Below are positions 34,565 to 42,062 of a stretch of DNA of 44,880 bases, piece after piece. How positions within the stretch are numbered: the stretch's first letter is position 1; each line of letters begins with the position of its first letter. Position numbers and translations under genes: made by a program. Source of the DNA: Acidobacteriota bacterium (GTDB lineage: Bacteria; Acidobacteriota; UBA4820; DSQY01); contig JAJYCJ010000017.1 of NCBI GenBank assembly GCA_021778515.1, positions 1 through 44,880 of the forward strand, written 5' to 3'. The notes below the pieces were generated by a model that did not search any database, was not told the origin of the DNA, and saw only the letters and a program-made list of their open reading frames with translations.

Positions 34565-35722
34565 TCAATGGGTGCAGGTGCCGAAGGTGAAGGAGTAGAT
34601 GCGCGCACCGGCCGCGGGCTCCAGCTCCAGAAGATGGCGCCCGAAGACGTTCCCCCCCACGAGGCGATAGAGGCGGGTGCGACCCAGCCGCACGAAGGTC
34701 ACGCCGTTCCGTTCCTGCACGTCCTCGCCGCGAAGGGCTGGCGGCACGGGCTTCCCGTCGAGGAGCACCTCCATCCGGGCCTCGGTGCGGTCCTTGCCGG
34801 CGTCGGCCACCACGTAGCATCCCGCCGCGTGATACCGAAGGAAGAGTTTGGAGAAGGCCCCGCCCGACTGGCAATACTGACCCCTGGGTTCCCACAGCCC
34901 ATCGAGGGCCGGAAACCCGTCCTCGATTCGGTCGGGGGGCGGAGCGGAAAAGGGGCGGTCGGAGGCGGAGGACTCCATCGGCGAGAGCACCGAGGAGGGA
35001 GCGCCGCTCGGGCCCCCTGACGACTCATGGGGTGCAGCGTCCGCCTCCCCGCCGGGTCCGCCGAAGATCCCGGTGTAACCACCCAGGTTGGAGAGGTGGC
35101 CGCGATTCGAACCCACGTAGATCTCCGGGGTGGTGAGGTAGCAGACGGCGCCCGGCTGGTCGGTCGCGCGGACCGGAGCCATGATGGGCAGGTTGGGGCA
35201 GGTGCCGCCCTCCCGCAGGAGCGATTGGATCTCCTCCTCCGTCCGTCCGTAGCCTCCCTCCCCGACGTGATCGAACCGGATGACCCCCTTCCGGTCGATG
35301 AGGTAGTCGCGGGGCCAATAGAGGTTGCCGTACGCGTTCCAGGTCTTGTACCGGTCGTCCAGCAGGACGGGATAGGTGATCCCGAACCGCTTCACGGCGG
35401 CTTCCACGTTCGAGGGGATGGAGGAGGCGCGGAACTCCGGCGTGTGGACTCCCACGATGACCAGCCCGTAGGGGGCGTAGCGCTTGTACCACTCCTTGAG
35501 GTACGGGAGGGTGCGGATGCAGTTGATGCACGTGTACTCCCAGAAGTCCACCAGGACCACCTTCCCGCGAAGCTCGCGAAGGGTCAGCGGGGGGCCGTTG
35601 AGCCACTGGGCCTTGGGGAACTCGGGTGCGGGCTTGCCCACCTGGGCGGGCCGTCCGCTCCAGAGGAGCAGGCCCACCAGGGATGCGGCGGCGACGAGGA
35701 GGAAGACCTTGAACCCCTTCAC
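34565..35722 (-). CDS. DipZ-like thioredoxin-fold protein
   Basis: The protein has 385 residues. An N-terminal signal or anchor helix (about 3-22) is followed by a TlpA-type thioredoxin domain with the active-site C65-I-N-C68 in FWEYTCINCIRTLPYLKEWY, the signature of the C-terminal domain of mycobacterial DipZ. After a Pro/Ser-rich linker (about 225-270) comes a beta-rich domain (about 275-385) that matches the DipZ C-terminal module in pattern. Unlike DipZ it lacks the CcdA/DsbD membrane domain. It likely acts in disulfide exchange outside the cytoplasm. The start is GTG with an AGGAGG site. Confidence 0.85.
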   Translation of the reverse strand: MKGFKVFLLVAAASLVGLLLWSGRPAQVGKPAPEFPKAQWLNGPPLTLRELRGKVVLVDFWEYTCINCIRTLPYLKEWYKRYAPYGLVIVGVHTPEFRASSIPSNVEAAVKRFGITYPVLLDDRYKTWNAYGNLYWPRDYLIDRKGVIRFDHVGEGGYGRTEEEIQSLLREGGTCPNLPIMAPVRATDQPGAVCYLTTPEIYVGSNRGHLSNLGGYTGIFGGPGGEADAAPHESSGGPSGAPSSVLSPMESSASDRPFSAPPPDRIEDGFPALDGLWEPRGQYCQSGGAFSKLFLRYHAAGCYVVADAGKDRTEARMEVLLDGKPVPPALRGEDVQERNGVTFVRLGRTRLYRLVGGNVFGRHLLELEPAAGARIYSFTFGTCTH

Positions 35723-35799
35723 GGCGGCCTCCTGCCCAGACTAGGGGCTAAGAGTGCCAACACTCGGGAGGGGAATTTGTTCCTGCCGTGCGCCGCGGG

Positions 35800-37035
35800 T
35801 TAGAGGCCGGGCAGGAGGTCGGCGAGCCACTGGGAGGCGCGAGCGACGGCTCCCTTGTGTTGCTCCGCCGCTTGGAGAGCCTTCTGGCCGCAGGCCTGGG
35901 CCAGGGCCGGGTCGGAGAGGAGCGCCGAAACCCGCCAGGCCAGCTCCCCGGCGTCCTCCGTCCGGAAGGCTCCGCCCGAAGCCAGCAGCCGTTCCGCCTC
36001 TTCCCGGAAGTTCTCGGTGTGCGGCCCGAAAAGCACCGGGCGGCCCACGAAGGCGGGTTCCAGCACGTTCTGGCCGCCCAGGGGGACCAGGCTGCCGCCC
36101 ACGAAGGCGAGCATCCCCAGGGCATAGGCCGGCCAGAGCTCTCCGACCGTATCCAGGACCAGGACGTCCCATCCCGGAGCGGGCGCGGTCGTGCGACGCG
36201 CCGCACCCAGGCCGAAGGCGGCGGCGGTTTCGAGACACTCGGGAACCCGATCCAGGTGCCGGGGGGCGAGGATGAGCCGGGCCTGAGGGCAGGTCTCACG
36301 CACCGCCGCGTGGGCCTCCAGGACGAGCCGCTCCTCGCCTTCGCGCACCGATCCGGCCACCCAGCAGGGCCCCGGCCCGGCGAGGGCGGCCAGCTCGGTC
36401 CGGACCTCCTCGAAGGTGGGGGGAAGGGTCAGGTCGTACTTGAGGTTCCCATAGACCCTGACGCGGTCGGGATGGGCGCCCAGCGTCCTGAACCGCGCCG
36501 CGTGCTCCTCGCTCTGGGCCGCCACGTGGACGTCCTTCAGCGCGCGGCTGTAAAGGGCGCGGAAGCGCACGGTCCGGCGCAGCGCGCGATCCGAAAGGCG
36601 GCCGTTCACGATGAAGACGGGGATGCCGGAGCGCGTGGCCTCCCGGAACAGTTCGGGCCAGATCTCCGTCTCCACGAGCACGAGAGCGCGTGGCCTGAGG
36701 CGGCGAAGGGCCCTGTGTACGCAGGAATGGAGATCGAGGGGAAAGGCCTGCGGGTCCATCTCGGGAGGACCCTCGCGGCGAGCCAGCGCGAGCCCGGCTG
36801 CGGTCGTGGCCGTGAGGGCCGAGGGCAGGCCCCGCTCCTTCAGCGCCTGGGCAAAGCGAAGCGCGATTCGGACCTCTCCGACCGAAACAGCCTGAATCCA
36901 CACGGGGCCGTCCTCTCGATGTCGGAGCCAGCCGAGCCGCTCCGGTAGGCGGAGAGCTCCCCGCTGGCGCAGGGCGAGGTAGGCGAGCCACAGGGGCGCC
37001 GCGAGTACACAGAGGAGTCTATAGAGCCAGCGCAA
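35800..37035 (-). CDS. waaA: Kdo transferase WaaA
   Basis: The protein has 411 residues. WaaA attaches 3-deoxy-D-manno-octulosonate to lipid A precursors at the inner membrane. It has an N-terminal membrane helix, the catalytic glutamate E54 in VSVGEV, ALVLVETEIWPELF, NGRLSDRA and GNLKYD, all hallmarks of the family, and a C-terminal GT-B half with GSLVPLGGQNVLEPA. It shows that the organism makes Kdo-type lipopolysaccharide. Its start overlaps the upstream ABC permease gene by 17 bases. Whether it adds one or more Kdo residues cannot be told. Confidence 0.95.
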   Translation of the reverse strand: MRWLYRLLCVLAAPLWLAYLALRQRGALRLPERLGWLRHREDGPVWIQAVSVGEVRIALRFAQALKERGLPSALTATTAAGLALARREGPPEMDPQAFPLDLHSCVHRALRRLRPRALVLVETEIWPELFREATRSGIPVFIVNGRLSDRALRRTVRFRALYSRALKDVHVAAQSEEHAARFRTLGAHPDRVRVYGNLKYDLTLPPTFEEVRTELAALAGPGPCWVAGSVREGEERLVLEAHAAVRETCPQARLILAPRHLDRVPECLETAAAFGLGAARRTTAPAPGWDVLVLDTVGELWPAYALGMLAFVGGSLVPLGGQNVLEPAFVGRPVLFGPHTENFREEAERLLASGGAFRTEDAGELAWRVSALLSDPALAQACGQKALQAAEQHKGAVARASQWLADLLPGL

Positions 37036-37834
37036 TCGCTTTCCCCTTCGGGTCGAAGGATGCGGCCATCTCCTCGCCCAGCGTGTTCAGTGCCCAGACC
37101 ACGAGGAAGATGGCCGCCCCGGGGATGAGCGCGAGGTGGGGCGCCTCCAGCAGATAGTCGCAGCCGGTGGAGAGCATCTCGCCCCACGAAGGCATGGGCG
37201 GCTGGATGCCCAGGCCGAGGAAGGAGAGGCCGGCCTCCGCCAACAGGACGCTGGCGGCCCCCGCGGCGGCCTGGACCGCGAGGAGGCCCGCGCAGTTGGG
37301 CAGGAGGTGGCGGAAGAGCACGCGGGGGAGCCCCGCTCCCGAAGCCAGGCTCGCCTGGGTGTACTCCCTCTGCCGCAGGGAGAGCGCCATGGAGCGGGCC
37401 AGGCGGGCGTAACCGACCCAGGCCGTGCAGGAGAGGGCCAAGATGAGCGGCACAACTCCGCGTCCCACGTAAGCCAGGATGGTAATCGCCAGCAGGATGC
37501 CCGGCAGGGCCAGGAGCACGTCGGTGAGAAAGACGGTCCCACGGTCGCACCAGCCTCCCAGATAGCCCGACGCCAGGCCCACGAGGGAGCCCAGGCAGAG
37601 CGCCAGGAAGAGGCTCGCGGTCACCACGCCGAGAGAAACGCGTCCTCCGTAGCAGAGGCGGGCCAGGACATCCCTCCCCAGGTCATCGGTGCCCAACGGG
37701 TGCCCAAGGGAAGGGCCCTGAAGACGGGCGGAAAGGTCGAGGCTGGCGTAGGAGCGCGCGATGAAGAGAGGCGCGGCGAGGGAGCTCAGGAGCCAAAGCC
37801 CCAGGATCAAGAGCACGAGCATCCTCCTAGGCAT
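37019..37834 (-). CDS. ABC transporter permease, DppC type
   Basis: The protein has 271 residues and about six membrane helices. It has the DppC/OppC start region with HPLGTDDLGRDVLARLCYGGRVSL and the EAA loop YTQASLASGAGLPRVLFRHLLPN that contacts the ATPase, then FLGLGIQPPMPSWGEML. Such permeases import di- or oligopeptides, nickel or related solutes. It pairs with the DppB-type gene before it (8-base overlap). No ATPase or binding protein is nearby, so substrate and complex are unknown. Confidence 0.92.
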   Translation of the reverse strand: MPRRMLVLLILGLWLLSSLAAPLFIARSYASLDLSARLQGPSLGHPLGTDDLGRDVLARLCYGGRVSLGVVTASLFLALCLGSLVGLASGYLGGWCDRGTVFLTDVLLALPGILLAITILAYVGRGVVPLILALSCTAWVGYARLARSMALSLRQREYTQASLASGAGLPRVLFRHLLPNCAGLLAVQAAAGAASVLLAEAGLSFLGLGIQPPMPSWGEMLSTGCDYLLEAPHLALIPGAAIFLVVWALNTLGEEMAASFDPKGKAIALAL

Positions 37835-38747
37835 AACGCACCCTCGGATCGATCCGGGCGTACAGGAGATCCGTCCCGAGGTTGACGGTCAGCACCGTCA
37901 CGGCAAACAGGAGCACCGCTCCCTGGACCACCGGGTAATCACGGCCCGTGATGGCCGTCAGGACCAGCGTTCCGAGGCCGGGCCACCGGAAAATTTTCTC
38001 CGTGATGATGGCCCCGGTCAAGACGGCGCCGAACTGGAGGCCCGCCACCGTGACCACGGGGAGAAGGGCGTTGCGCAGGGCGTGGCGGCGGAAGGCGGTT
38101 CCTTCCCGAAGGCCCCTCGCGAGGGCCGCCCGAACGTACTCCCGATGGGCCTCCTCGCCCACGGAGGTCCGCACGATCCTGACCAGGAGGGCGGCGAGAG
38201 GGAGGCCCAGGGCCAGCGAGGGCAGCACAATGCTGCCGGGTTCGTCCGCGCCTGAGACCGGCAGCCAGGGGTATTTCACGGCGAAGGCAAGAATGAGCAG
38301 CGGACCCAGAAAGAAAGAGGGCAGCGAGAAACCGGCGCTCGAGATGAACCGTGCCGTGGCGTCCCATGGGCCGCCGGGCCTGCGGGCCGCCGCCGTCCCC
38401 AGGGGCACGGCGACGAGGCAGGCCAGGAGCATGGCGCAGCACCCCAGCTCGAGGGTTCTGGGAAAGGCGTCGGCGAGTTCGGCCGAGACGGGCCGTCCGG
38501 TGCGCAGGGAGCGGCCGAGGCGGCCGGTGGCCAGCCCCGCGAGGTAATCCCCGTACTGGACGGCCAGGGGCCGGTCCAGCCCGAGGGCGTGGCGCATCTC
38601 GACCCTGCGCGCCGGCGCGGCGTTCTCTCCCAGCATGATCTCCACCGGATCTCCGGGCATCGCGCGATTCAGGAAGAAGACCAGGGTCAGGAGGCCCCAC
38701 AGCGTCGGAAAGAACAGGAGGATGCGCGCCAGAGCGTAGCGGCTCAC
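37827..38747 (-). CDS. ABC transporter permease, DppB type
   Basis: The protein has 306 residues and six membrane helices, with the DppB pattern RYALARILLFFPTLWGLLTLVFFLNRAMPGDP at the start (broken here only by length), the EAA loop YVRAALARGLREGTAFRRHALRNALLP and the C-terminal GRDYPVVQGAVLLFAV. I chose the GTG at 38747 because GGAGGGAG lies five bases upstream; an ATG at 38771 is possible. It forms a heterodimer with the DppC-type protein encoded next. Confidence 0.92.
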   Translation of the reverse strand: MSRYALARILLFFPTLWGLLTLVFFLNRAMPGDPVEIMLGENAAPARRVEMRHALGLDRPLAVQYGDYLAGLATGRLGRSLRTGRPVSAELADAFPRTLELGCCAMLLACLVAVPLGTAAARRPGGPWDATARFISSAGFSLPSFFLGPLLILAFAVKYPWLPVSGADEPGSIVLPSLALGLPLAALLVRIVRTSVGEEAHREYVRAALARGLREGTAFRRHALRNALLPVVTVAGLQFGAVLTGAIITEKIFRWPGLGTLVLTAITGRDYPVVQGAVLLFAVTVLTVNLGTDLLYARIDPRVRYA

Positions 38748-38796
38748 GCGGACTCCCTCCAGCCTCTGCATGAGAAACGGCCGGTGCCGCCGATTC

Positions 38797-39204
38797 TCAG
38801 CATGCCTCCGGCTCGCGAGGCGGTGCCAGGAGACTCGCCGGATTGACGTAGATGAGGAGATTGTTGTCCTGTTCGTCCGGGACGGTGAGGTAGAACCCCC
38901 TGGCCACGTCGGCTCCGGGCCGGAGTTCTCCGAAGATGGTCTCGCCGTCGTGAAACAGCACGCCCACGAGATTCCTGCCGTTGCCGGCCTCCCACTCCTC
39001 GGGAGAAGAGGGCCGGTCGTAGGCCGGGTTGCCGGTGAAGCTCCGCACAAAGAAGGCCGCCTTCAGGCGTTTCAGCGGGACCATCTCGGGACTCCCCTGC
39101 AGATCCACCGTGGGAACGGGATCGCATCCCTCCTCGAAGAGGGGGGCGTAGGCCCGCTCAATCCGGCCATCCAGGTAGTGGAGGATGATCTTCTTGAGCT
39201 CCAA
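38797..39204 (-). CDS. DUF6982-like small protein of unknown function
   Basis: The protein has 135 residues with no signal peptide or membrane helix. The pattern begins with a strand KKIILHYLDGRIERAY, has the motif LKAAFFVRSFTGNPAYDR (about 47-64) and a second beta-rich half with VGVLFHDGETIFGEL and DNNLLIYVNPASL. This two-part arrangement resembles DUF6982-like proteins; no activity is known. The start is a TTG at 39204 with AGGAGGG six bases upstream; no better start exists. It has its own promoter and lies 49 bases before the ABC permease genes. Confidence 0.65.
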   Translation of the reverse strand: MELKKIILHYLDGRIERAYAPLFEEGCDPVPTVDLQGSPEMVPLKRLKAAFFVRSFTGNPAYDRPSSPEEWEAGNGRNLVGVLFHDGETIFGELRPGADVARGFYLTVPDEQDNNLLIYVNPASLLAPPREPEAC

Positions 39205-39221
39205 GGGTCCCTCCTGCGGGC

Positions 39222-39250
39222 ACTATACGGTGAGTCGCGGGGAGGTACAA
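39222..39250 (-). promoter_or_regulatory. Sigma70-type promoter of the DUF6982-like gene
   Basis: On the minus strand TTGTAC (39250-39245) and TATAGT (39227-39222) are separated by exactly 17 bases. The start near 39215 leaves a leader of about 11 bases holding the ribosome site. The permease and waaA genes may be read from it too. Confidence 0.6.
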
Positions 39251-39583
39251 CCGGGATGAGGGATGAAAGTGATGATGGGTGATTGACGAGGGATCATGCC
39301 CGTCCAAGACAGACCGCTTTGCCGGCTCCGGACCACGGCTGGGTCTGGGCCACGCCGTTGGTGCGGCGCTGGGGACCTGGTCCGGGCGCGTCCGCAGGCC
39401 CTCCGCCGCCCTTCAGACGCCAGGCCCGGCCCTGCCCGGTGGCTGCGGTCCCCCCATCCTCCATGGGTGCGACGGCGGCGCCGGAACGCGCCCTCCTCCG
39501 CTTCGCGCCGGAAGGCGGACTGTTCCAGGGAGCGCTGGAACGACTTTGGCCTGCCATGAAGAGAAGCCTTTCGGGAATCGCGC
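39251..39583. other. Gene-free divergent region
   Basis: No coding sequence is supported here. The left end has a short simple-sequence tract made of GATGA and GGGATGA units (about 39255-39290). The right half contains the 29-base repeat unit at 39488-39516 and a hairpin, GTTCCAG-GGAGCG-CTGGAAC (39522-39541). The short open frames seen on both strands have no ribosome site and no recognisable protein. Confidence 0.5.
39488..39516 (+). repeat. Short dispersed repeat, copy 1
   Basis: This 29-base segment matches 41998-42026 at 26 positions, sharing the core CCGCTTCGC-CCGGAAGGC. Both copies lie in intergenic sequence, about 2.5 kb apart and in the same orientation. Copy 2 can fold into an 8-bp stem; copy 1 is a poorer hairpin. 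Confidence 0.5.
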
Positions 39584-39589
39584 TATCCT
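39584..39589 (+). promoter_or_regulatory. -10-like box directly before the deacetylase ATG
   Basis: TATCCT ends six bases before the ATG at 39596, the same sequence and spacing as before the LD-carboxypeptidase gene. No ribosome site and no clear -35 box are visible. This arrangement would give a leaderless mRNA. Confidence 0.4.
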
Positions 39590-39595
39590 AACCGC

Positions 39596-41017
39596 ATGAC
39601 CGAGGAGCGTCCAGCGGGGGCGCCGTGCTTCCGCCACCCAACCAGGACGGCCCGCCGCAGATGCTACGAGTGCAAGAGGCCCATCTGCCCGAGCTGCCAG
39701 ATCCGGATCGCCGGCCACATCTTCTGCTCGCGCCGGTGCGCCCGGCTGACCGGGAGGAAGGAGCGGCTGAACCGTCTGAAGGCGTGGAACCGGACGGCGC
39801 TGGGTGGAGTCTGGTTCCGGATCGTCCTGTTCGGCTGCCTGCTGGCAGGGGGCGGTCTGGCGGTGTGGCTCTCCGTGAACGCGGACCGCTTCATGCCCGC
39901 GCCGGAGGTGGTACTTCCCAAATTTGGGGCGGCGCACGAGCGTGGACTCGACCAAGAGAAGGTGGACTGGGAGTCGCCCGGGTCCATCGTCATCGACGAG
40001 CCGGCGAACGGCGCCCAGGTGACGACCAATACCATCGAGGTCCGGGGGCACGCGCCGCCGGAAGCCATGGTGGGCCTCTACATGAACGGCCAGCGGGTGA
40101 GCGTCCAACTCTGCAAGCATGGGCAGTGGAGCTTCCTGGCCGTGCCGCTCACTCAGGCCCGAAACATCCTCCAGGCCAGGTATTTCGACAACCGGGGCAA
40201 CTCCTCCTACGGCCCCGCCGTGCGAGTCGATCTGCAGGCGGCGCCCGCCAAGCTGGAGGCGCCCGCCGAAGCCGTCAACGAAGCGCTGGGCGGCAGCTAC
40301 AACCTGATCCGGGCGCCCGAGGGCCACCACGAGGTGCTCCTGACCTTCGATGGCGGCTCCAACGACAGCGCCACCGAGGCCATCCTGGACGATCTGCAGA
40401 AGGAGCACGTCCGCGCCACCTTCTTCCTCACCGGCATGTACATGCGGCACTATCCCGATCTGGTCCGGCGGATCGCGGACGCGGGGTACGTGGTGGGCAA
40501 TCACACCTTCAGCCATCCCCACCTGACGACCTACTCCTTCGATCACCGGCAGGCCACGCTCCCGGGGGTGACGGAGGCCTTCGTGCGCGACCAGCTCCTG
40601 AAGGCCGCAGATCTCTACAAGCTCATCACGGGGAAAACCATGGCACCCTACTGGCGGGCTCCCTTCGGCGAATTCAACTCGGAGATCCTGGGCTGGGCCC
40701 ACGACGCGGGATTCAGCGCGGTCTACTGGACCCCCCACCTGGACACCTTGGATTGGGTCGCCTCACCGGCCGACCCGCTCTTTCACACCCCGCAGCAGAT
40801 CCTCGCCGGCCTTCTCAAGAGGGCCGCAACGGCCCCCGGCGGAGTGGACGGGGGCATCGTGCTCATGCACCTGGGCACCGAACGGCAGGGCGACATGCGG
40901 GCCGACGTGATCCTGCCGACCCTGATCGAGTCCCTCAAGAGACAGAATTACCGGTTCGTCACGGTGGACCAGGTGTCCTGGGGCGGTTCCGGGGGTTCGA
41001 AGCCCGGCCCGCAGTGA
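39596..41017 (+). CDS. Membrane-anchored polysaccharide deacetylase with zinc-finger N-terminus
   Basis: The protein has 473 residues with four parts: a cysteine-rich zinc-binding region (C11, H14, C23, C26, C31, C34, H41, C44, C48), a membrane helix (about 73-94), an Ig-like domain (about 129-213, opening with IVIDEPANGAQV), and a NodB deacetylase domain (about 245-465). NodB motif 1 reads TFDGGSND (250-257) in place of the common TFDDGP, and the zinc histidines are in NHTFSHPHL (H303 and H307). RAPFGEFNSEI and IVLMHLG match later motifs. It probably deacetylates peptidoglycan or another envelope glycan, with the finger in the cytoplasm. The substrate is not known. Confidence 0.88.
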   Translation: MTEERPAGAPCFRHPTRTARRRCYECKRPICPSCQIRIAGHIFCSRRCARLTGRKERLNRLKAWNRTALGGVWFRIVLFGCLLAGGGLAVWLSVNADRFMPAPEVVLPKFGAAHERGLDQEKVDWESPGSIVIDEPANGAQVTTNTIEVRGHAPPEAMVGLYMNGQRVSVQLCKHGQWSFLAVPLTQARNILQARYFDNRGNSSYGPAVRVDLQAAPAKLEAPAEAVNEALGGSYNLIRAPEGHHEVLLTFDGGSNDSATEAILDDLQKEHVRATFFLTGMYMRHYPDLVRRIADAGYVVGNHTFSHPHLTTYSFDHRQATLPGVTEAFVRDQLLKAADLYKLITGKTMAPYWRAPFGEFNSEILGWAHDAGFSAVYWTPHLDTLDWVASPADPLFHTPQQILAGLLKRAATAPGGVDGGIVLMHLGTERQGDMRADVILPTLIESLKRQNYRFVTVDQVSWGGSGGSKPGPQ

Positions 41018-41029
41018 ACACCCGGTATT

Positions 41030-41878
41030 TCAGCGCTTGCCACTGCGGCGCTTCTTGGGCTTCTTGACGGGCTGGCCGGGCGCGGCCTGCACCTCGGCCT
41101 CGCCCTCCTCTTCTCCGTCCTCTAGAAGCCGGCCCATCCGCCCCAGCACGATGGGGTAGGCGCCGTCCACCTTCTTGCCGATGTGGATGATCTTGCGCCG
41201 CTGGGCCTCGGCGAGGAAGGCCTTGAACTGGCTGAAGCCGAAGCTCTTCTCGTCGAAGGTGGGGCTGAGCTGGAGCATCTTCTGCTTGAGGTTGGAGGAG
41301 TCCACCGAACGATCCTCGTCCTCCAGCAGGGCGATGGCGCGCTTGAGGATGGCGAAGGCCTTGGGAAGGTCCTTCGGGTCGGTCTCCTTGCTCTCGCCGA
41401 CCATAGCCTCCGTGGCCTGAAGAGGATCCACGATGTTTTCGTAGGCGAGGTACTCGTTGCAGTTCTTCATGACGACCGAGGAGGTGGTCTGTCGCATCCC
41501 GATGATGACCACCTTCTTGTTGTAGGCCTGGAGGCGGGAGATGAGGGGCAGAAAGTCGCTGTCCCCGCTGACCACGGCGAAGACGTCGATGTGGTGGTTC
41601 GTCAGGCAGGCCTCCAGCGCATCCACGGCGAGCTGGATGTCGGCGCCGTTCTTGTCGCCTCCGGCGAAGATGGTGGGCCGCTCCACCAGGTCTACGCCGT
41701 TTTCGGCCAAGGTCTTGCGGAACTGGGGGAATTTGGCCCAGTCCCCGTAGGCCTTCTTCAGGATGATGATGCCCCGCTCCCTGAGCGCGTTCAGGACACG
41801 CGTGATGTCCAGCTGCCCGTTGTCGAAATCGATGAACAGGGCGATGCGGGGGGTTTGATCCGTGGGAGTAATTTGCAC
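41030..41878 (-). CDS. NYN-domain (LabA/DUF88) protein with LOTUS domain
   Basis: The protein has 282 residues. The N-terminal NYN domain is a PIN-like nuclease fold with its acidic cluster: D17 and D19 in LFIDFDNG, D80 and D86 in GADIQLAVD, and D106 and D108 in SGDSDF. A C-terminal OST-HTH/LOTUS domain follows (about 172-250), a fold that binds RNA. The tail is Lys/Arg-rich. It is probably an RNA endonuclease or RNA-binding regulator. I chose the GTG at 41878, seven bases after AAGGAG; an open frame continues to 41929 but without a better site. Confidence 0.88.
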   Translation of the reverse strand: MQITPTDQTPRIALFIDFDNGQLDITRVLNALRERGIIILKKAYGDWAKFPQFRKTLAENGVDLVERPTIFAGGDKNGADIQLAVDALEACLTNHHIDVFAVVSGDSDFLPLISRLQAYNKKVVIIGMRQTTSSVVMKNCNEYLAYENIVDPLQATEAMVGESKETDPKDLPKAFAILKRAIALLEDEDRSVDSSNLKQKMLQLSPTFDEKSFGFSQFKAFLAEAQRRKIIHIGKKVDGAYPIVLGRMGRLLEDGEEEGEAEVQAAPGQPVKKPKKRRSGKR

Positions 41879-41899
41879 GTTCACTCTCCTTCTCCACAA

Positions 41900-41929
41900 A
41901 GCATACATCCCGATGAGCTGAGAATTCAA
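41900..41929 (-). promoter_or_regulatory. Promoter of the NYN-LOTUS gene
   Basis: On the minus strand TTGAAT (41929-41924) and TATGCT (41905-41900) are separated by 18 bases. The predicted start near 41893 leaves about 15 bases of leader with AAGGAG. Confidence 0.5.
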
Positions 41930-41997
41930 GGATTACAGGCATGCCCGTCCGGGGAAGGGGGCCTTGCCGGGTCCGACCCCCGGGATGAGCCTCGGCC

Positions 41998-42026
41998 GCG
42001 CCTTCCGCCGCTTCGCTCCGGAAGGC
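41998..42026 (+). repeat. Short dispersed repeat, copy 2
   Basis: It matches 39488-39516 at 26 of 29 positions. GCCTTCCG and CGGAAGGC at its ends form an 8-bp stem with an 11-base loop. It lies about 35 bases left of the large palindromic element. Confidence 0.5.
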
Positions 42027-42062
42027 AGGTCGCTGGAGGGGAACCCCTGACCGCTAAACTGT

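Noticed and set aside
35752-35765. GAGTG-CCAA-CACTC upstream of the DipZ-like gene, resembling part of a CIRCE or sigma54 site
   Set aside because: CIRCE needs TTAGCACTC-N9-GAGTGCTAA with the half sites in the other order, and the GC element expected 12 bases away for sigma54 is missing. It is only a short palindrome.
39283-39591. Overlapping short open frames on both strands before the deacetylase gene
   Set aside because: Three frames are open at once, as expected for GC-rich non-coding DNA; none has a ribosome site or a domain.
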